A program made the translations under genes and the position numbers. From assembly GCA_013399015.1 (NCBI GenBank), contig VWZX01002368.1:1242693-1306692 (forward strand): a DNA stretch of 64,000 nucleotides. The letters are read 5' to 3'. The first letter of the stretch is position 1; each line of letters starts with the position of its first letter. The stretch is from Galbula dea (Eukaryota > Chordata > Aves > Piciformes > Galbulidae). This document shows, one piece after another, positions 58,765 to 64,000 of the stretch. The notes under the pieces were generated by a model. That model ran no database searches. It saw nothing but the letters and a program-made list of their open reading frames with translations, and had not been told where the DNA came from.

Positions 58765-60398
58765 GATGCAGTTGCCTAGAAATAGGCACCTAATAACGTT
58801 TGAGGTATATGCATGAGCTTGAGGCACACTCTGAGTGTCAGAATCTCACCTACACATGGTTGAGACATATAAAATAACAGAAACTTTTGGGAAAGGAGTG
58901 AAAGGCCAAAATCCAGAATAAAAAAGAACTGTCAGTCCATCACAGTCACCTCAGGTGACTCATTCTGAATGGAAGATTTGGGTAATTCCAGCTGGGTTAT
59001 CATTGCTGGGAGAAGTTTCTGTGAAGGGATGGCTCAATGTTCCAGTTCTTGGATAATGAACCAGGAAAGAAAAAAAACTGTAATAAAGGACTAGACAAGG
59101 AAAGGCAGACTGATAACAACTTTAAAAATTTGCAAGTCATCCTTCAGACCCCAGCACTAATTACATTTAAGAAAAAACATTATTGTTGGATCAGTCTTAT
59201 GCATGGCTGTTATTTGTTTTTAATGTCTTTACTGGACCTAGGTTTTCATCCTTTTTTCACCACCTGTAATATTAGAAACATGTATCTTGAAACAGCATCT
59301 GATGGCTTGCCTCCAGCAAATGACACTGGGTAAAACACACCCAACAGTTCCCTAAAAAACCTCAAATCATCAAGATCAACTCTTTCTTCACAAATTTAAT
59401 TTCTATTGCAATTAGTTTAATGGCTGTTCCCACCTAGTCAAGTCAGGCACAGACAGGAGTCTTACCAAGATGTGAACTACTTTACACCCATCTGATTTGG
59501 CTAAAGTGCTGCATATTTTCCACTGTCAAACCAGGGCAGCTTGCACTGCTGTCAGCCCTGTTTTCTCTCAGGACAGGGAATCAATAGCTGGTGCTGGAAG
59601 AGACCTGCTGGTTCTTTTGGTATGGAGCTTACACTGCTTTTATCCTTGCACAGCCTCTACTAATTTCAGCTGGGAAGTGTAATCTGATGTAAAACTTTCC
59701 ATTCAGATGAGTAGATTTGACAGATTTGTCTACATATTAATACACTAAATTCAGCAGAATTTAAGATGCAAATTTATTCTTGGCCTATTTTCTTTTTTGC
59801 ACTTTCCATCTCTGTTTTCTCCCCTGTGCTTTTTCCTGAGCTGTTCACATTTCCTTATCTCCTTTGGTCCATATCAATACCATTTAAAAAACTTCTAATC
59901 TCCTGTTATTCACTAGATTGCTTTGCAAGTGAAAGAGGGTGACAACAGGGCTGGGAGTTTTCAGCCTTTCCTCCTCACCTTGCCTTTATGGCAGAACTAC
60001 TAATGGCACCCCAAAGTGAAGAGCCAGGTGCACCTCTTCTTCATCAGCCAGAATAGAGACCAAGCTATGAAAAGAAAGAGAATAAATTCACCAAAATAAT
60101 AAAATCTTGGCATGGGGAAGGATGAACTATTAACAAACCAGCTGAATCTTATCAGTTTTAAGAAGATACCTGATGCCATGCACTGAAGGTGAGTCACCAT
60201 GGCAGACATTTGGTGAGGAATAATGGTGAATAATTATGCAGCTGTCTTGTCCTTGCTGAGGGGAGGAAAGTTAATACTGCTAGAGATGGTGGGTGGCTCT
60301 GTCCTGAGTGCCACCAGAGCTTCTCTTGCACTATGGACAAGCAGTGCAAATACATCTGTTTTGTCTAAATTTGGTCATCTTTTTGAGTATGATTAGAA
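58765..60398. other. Unannotated stretch
   Basis: A 98-codon plus frame at 59037-59333 and smaller ones have no recognisable domain. Nothing else was seen. Confidence 0.5.
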
Positions 60399-60845
60399 TT
60401 ACAAAAGCTTGAGAGATACAGGAGGGTACTTCAGCCTGGTGAGTGAGCAACATGGGCTGCTGCTTTCCTCCAAAGGTAGTAAGAGAGATATGCACCCTGC
60501 CAGCCTCTGCTGTTCCCTCACCTCACATGCAGGAGTCTGGCAATCTCTTCCATACCAGGGGATACCAGGGATAACAGGAACTGCAGGGTCCTGCTCCGTG
60601 GGACCCTCTGTTGCTGGAGTCCTCTGGATATGGCAGACAGATGGCTGTTTTGTCACAGCAGGGCACAGGAAGCGTAAGACCTCCTCCTGCCTCTGTCCCC
60701 TCAGCTGCATGGGGAGCGAAACAGACTGAGGTCTTCCTTTGCTGCTGAACTGATCAGGATGGACCTTGCAGGTCTGAGCCTGACCCAGTCTAGTTGTTTT
60801 TGCTGATTCATGCATCAGAAAGTCATAGGAGGTCATTATGGACAT
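60399..60845 (-). other. Unexplained 148-codon open frame in a GC-richer patch
   Basis: This is the longest ATG-started frame in the window. Its translation has no signal peptide, membrane helix, repeat or domain that I recognise. An overlapping plus-strand frame (60409-60729, 106 codons) is also open, which argues that the openness comes from GC-rich composition with few stop codons. A decayed retroelement 5' region is another possibility. It is not called as a gene. Confidence 0.2.
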
Positions 60846-63248
60846 TCAGCCTTACCTGCTAAGAAGCACTGACTGTTGCACTTCCCACCTCTCCTCATTC
60901 ACTTTTAAATGAGATGGAACATATATATTTTCAGGAAATAATAAAATATAAAAGCTCAGTTAAAAAAGTAATTACTGTTGGGAAGTGATGTGAAGCTGCT
61001 GATGCTGCAAGGCCTGGACAGGGCACTGCCAGAGAGACGCCAGGATGTTCAATTCACCCAAGCATGTGCAGTGCTGTTAGCCAGGAGTATCTCCCACCCT
61101 CAGTCCTCCTGAGCCCAGAAGCAGGATTGAGTCCTGTGGTGTGGTCAGGAGGAGGGATTTGGTTTATGTTCCTGACAACCTTTGCCAAATTAAAAAAAAA
61201 ATCCAAATGCTGAACTAGACACAGTCTGAAATATTACAGTAAAATTCTCTCTAAGGAGGAGGGGACTTTGGCATCCACCTTCTCCTAGAGACTGTTTATG
61301 CTTATCTATTTTTGTTTTCCTTCCTGTGACTCAGACACCTTGCTTCTGTAATATCCATCTTTAGCCAACAAAAGCAGTAGGATCTGATTGAGCAAGTATA
61401 TTATCATAATTCATAAATACCAGGTTTTGCTTTGTTTCCTTTTTTTTGTTAATTGCATGATGCTACTAATTTTGTTTAGAATGTTGACTCTTGGAAGGGG
61501 TTTTGAGACAGATAAACCTCTTGCTGCAGAATGGTCTCAAAATACCTGGAGATATGTGTATTCTTCACTACCATGATATGGCATGAGCATTAGATAAAGT
61601 TTGGTTGTTTTTGTTTTAGTCAGGAAGTTGACAATGTCAGATTTATTTGTATGAATTCCTCCATGAGATGCTATCATTTTCTGCAATCTTTCTTTGAATG
61701 TTTCTTGATGTTCAAAGGTGCTCCAGCTACTAACATGACACAGAGTCATCCAGGTTCAGTCTACTATAGGATTTGCCCCCTCCACTTAGCCAGCTATGGG
61801 GCTGAAGCTGAAGTTCACATCTTGTCTGATTAAGTGTAGTTTCCATGGTAGTTGTTGTGATGTAGAAACTGCCACTCTAGTAGGCAGCTAAAATAATTTT
61901 CAAAATGCTTCTACACACTTCTGAGGTATTTCCTGCAGACTAGTAAACAACAATGGTTGCATGTAAGGAAGACAATATATAACTAAGATTTGCTGAAATT
62001 CAGCAAGCCAAAGTAATTGCCTGCCCCTATTCTGTATCTCAGGGCTACATGCTCACATAGCACTGCTGTTGTGAGATCTGAGGGTCACCTAAGCTACTCC
62101 TCAAAGGGTTTTTTTGACATTCAGTGATCTTGAAGAATGCAAATGTTTCCTAATAACCAGAGTATTTTAGCTTCAGTGCTTTACCCTGGCTAAATAATGA
62201 GGTCAAAGAAGCTTTGTCATTAGAGGACATTTTTTTTAATGCCTTATTTATGCTTTGAGATAGATCAACCTAAAACAATGCATAAATGTTGTGACTGCTC
62301 TTCCTTCACTAGTTTGTAACCACTCTTTAGCTCTTTTGAGGGCTTGATGTATATTTAACAAGTTGTGGGAAAAGGAATTTAATTGCTTGCTCTTTATTTG
62401 ATGCATGTCTGGTCATGTATTTGCTATTGACTGGGAATACATGTGTATTCATTCATATAATTAAATATCACTTTTCAAAATCTCCCACCCTTTCAGGTTT
62501 TTAATCAAAAAGAGCAGTATATCTTTAGGGGGCTGACACTGACCTGGAAGGGAGCTTTCTAAACTGAGTCTGGCTCTCAATTACTTTTGGGGACCCTCTT
62601 GTCACAGAGAAATGATTCAAGAGGAAAAGTGCTATATCTCTATCTCAGTGTCTCTGAATTATTACTTCTTTGGAGTAAAAAATTTCAATATTTTCAAATA
62701 GAGTTTGACAATAGGTCAGGACAATTAAAGCTCTGTTCATTTACTGTAAATAATGAAATAAACCACACAGTTTGGCACACTCTTTTTCTGTTTGTTGTGT
62801 CTCTCATTTTCTCCCTTCCTCCTGGAAAGATTCTAAGATATTTGTTTCCTCAGGTGACAAACATTGAAGTTTAAAAACTCACAATAGTCCTTAGTCTTGT
62901 GAATAAAAAGCTCAAATAGCCTGATGACAAAGTCATGGTGTCCTCACTATCATCTGAACTGAACTGTGATGTGACAACTTTGTACACAGATAGACACTGA
63001 ATACAGACTTGCATTTGTAAAGAGAGTGGAAAGATTTTGATTCATCTCAGCTTAACTGAAAACATAAAGAAAACATTGGGACAAGGAATTTGGAGTGCCA
63101 AGACTTAGAAGAAAAGAAGAAATGGATTCTGCAGTGTGCCATGAACTCCAAACTCACAATGTTCATAGTGTCTAACTCCAAGATGCTACTTAAGAACCAG
63201 TTTGTAAGACTGAAGAGGTGATTCACAGGGAAAATAAACTTTTATATT
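60846..63248. other. Unannotated non-coding stretch
   Basis: No gene or repeat was recognised. Frames are at most 95 codons (62587-62874 +) and unremarkable. Confidence 0.5.
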
Positions 63249-63283
63249 AAAAAACCCCAAACAACAACAGCAAAATCCCCCAA
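63249..63283. repeat. C/A-rich low-complexity tract
   Basis: AAAAAACCCCAAACAACAAC then AGCAAAATCCCCCAAC. Short member of the same tract class as at 46150. Confidence 0.6.
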
Positions 63284-63946
63284 CTGTAGTTCATTAATTG
63301 TATGTGCAGGGCACAGACTGGAGAAAAGAAATAAACCCTGTCATAGCTGAAATAGAAAAAGGGAGGAGAGGATGATGGGGTAGAAGAGACAAAGTGATAC
63401 ATAAGACATGACCCAAAAGCCAAAGTCAGATAAAATAAAAGGCCAAAATAAGAAAGAACAGTGACAGAAAGTCATAGCACCATCTTAACAAGCCAACGTC
63501 AGGACACAGGATCATGGATGTTTTCAAGCTGTCTGCAATTTCCTTCAATAAACTGGCTTTAAAGATTTGATAGCATTTTCCACAGGAAGGTCTGCAGCCC
63601 TATTAAGATGTATTGCATTGGCTAGCCACAGGTTCCAAGTCCCATTCTAATGTCATTTTCAGTTTAGGGTAAAGGATTTCTTCTGTTAGAAATTATTGTT
63701 AATAACAAGATTCCTGTCAGCTGACCTTTCTCACCAAAAATATCACTGCAAAAATCTTTCTAAAATTCTGACATATGTCCCAAATAGATCATTTGAATCT
63801 TCATTTAGGGGTCAAAAATCTCATTTTTAGCAACATGTTTATAATTTTCATTAACATCAGTAGAAGGTTAGCTCAAATCCAAGGGCAAAATTTGTCCTCT
63901 ATTCCTCAAAAGGGTCTGAAGTTGTATGTGAAAGTTTAGGTTTCTA
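63284..63946. other. Unannotated stretch, purine-rich at the start
   Basis: 63300-63470 is purine-rich. No gene or repeat was recognised. Confidence 0.5.
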
Positions 63947-64000
63947 TAGATGATAGAACCATAGAGATATTGGTGGAAAAGACTTCTGGAAGTCTCTAGT
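63947..64000 (-). repeat. CR1 LINE 3' end, cut by the window edge
   Basis: GATAGAACCATAGAGATATTGGTGGAAAAGACTTCTGGAAGTCTCTAGT is the reverse complement of a CR1 terminus (family pattern ATAGAACCATAGAATCAT...GGTTGGAAAAGACCTCT...ATCATC). The rest of the element lies beyond position 64000. Confidence 0.75.

Noticed and set aside
1..64000. tRNA, rRNA, CRISPR array, bacterial operon or integrated phage
   Set aside because: No B-box-type GGTTCGAATCC words, no regularly spaced direct repeats with unique spacers, and no dense coding. The CR1 and LTR content points to a bird nuclear genome.

Overview
This window reads as a gene-poor stretch of a bird nuclear genome. It is AT-rich, CpG-poor and has no operon-like or densely coding structure. 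The avian call rests on two repeat types: many fragments of the CR1 LINE family (3' ends of the form TTCCAAC...ATTCTATGATTCTGTG), and one solo LTR of the ERVL-like type common in birds (38692-39271). No complete protein-coding gene, tRNA, rRNA or CRISPR array can be supported. Almost all open frames are short and look like chance.

Layout. 1-14.9 kb is mostly unique AT-rich DNA with a short CR1 tail (2751-2858, +) and a CR1 ORF2 3' fragment (3985-4346, -). 15.0-17.1 kb is the clearest retroelement block: two decayed CR1 reverse-transcriptase copies lie tail to tail (14998-16006 + and 16149-17105 -). 17.1-27.8 kb is mainly unique sequence. 27.8-29.8 kb holds two consecutive CR1 3' ends, a weak candidate terminal exon on the minus strand (28590-28901) and another CR1-like tail. 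31.8-39.5 kb holds tetra- and pentanucleotide repeats, a young-looking minus-strand CR1 tail (32466-32572), a small fold-back element (36037-36112), an ancient CR1 relic (36880-37090) and the solo LTR with a near-perfect 5-bp target duplication. 39.5-50 kb is unique sequence with C/A-rich low-complexity tracts. 50.1-50.7 kb is a GC-richer island that preserves a CR1 ORF1-like reading frame with one internal stop. 52.9-53.0 kb is a (TA)n(CA)n repeat containing a 56-bp palindrome. 53.5-64 kb holds older CR1 relics, several CR1 tails, a 3 x 26-bp tandem repeat, an unexplained 148-codon open frame (60399-60845, -) and a CR1 fragment running off the right edge.

Nothing here forms a functional multi-gene system. 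The retroelements are independent, broken insertions of different ages. The points most worth checking are the CR1 ORF1-only fragment, the tail-to-tail CR1 pair, the candidate terminal exon, the AT palindrome and a few homeodomain-site-rich stretches that may be conserved enhancers. All family assignments come from recognising sequence by eye. No database search was run.
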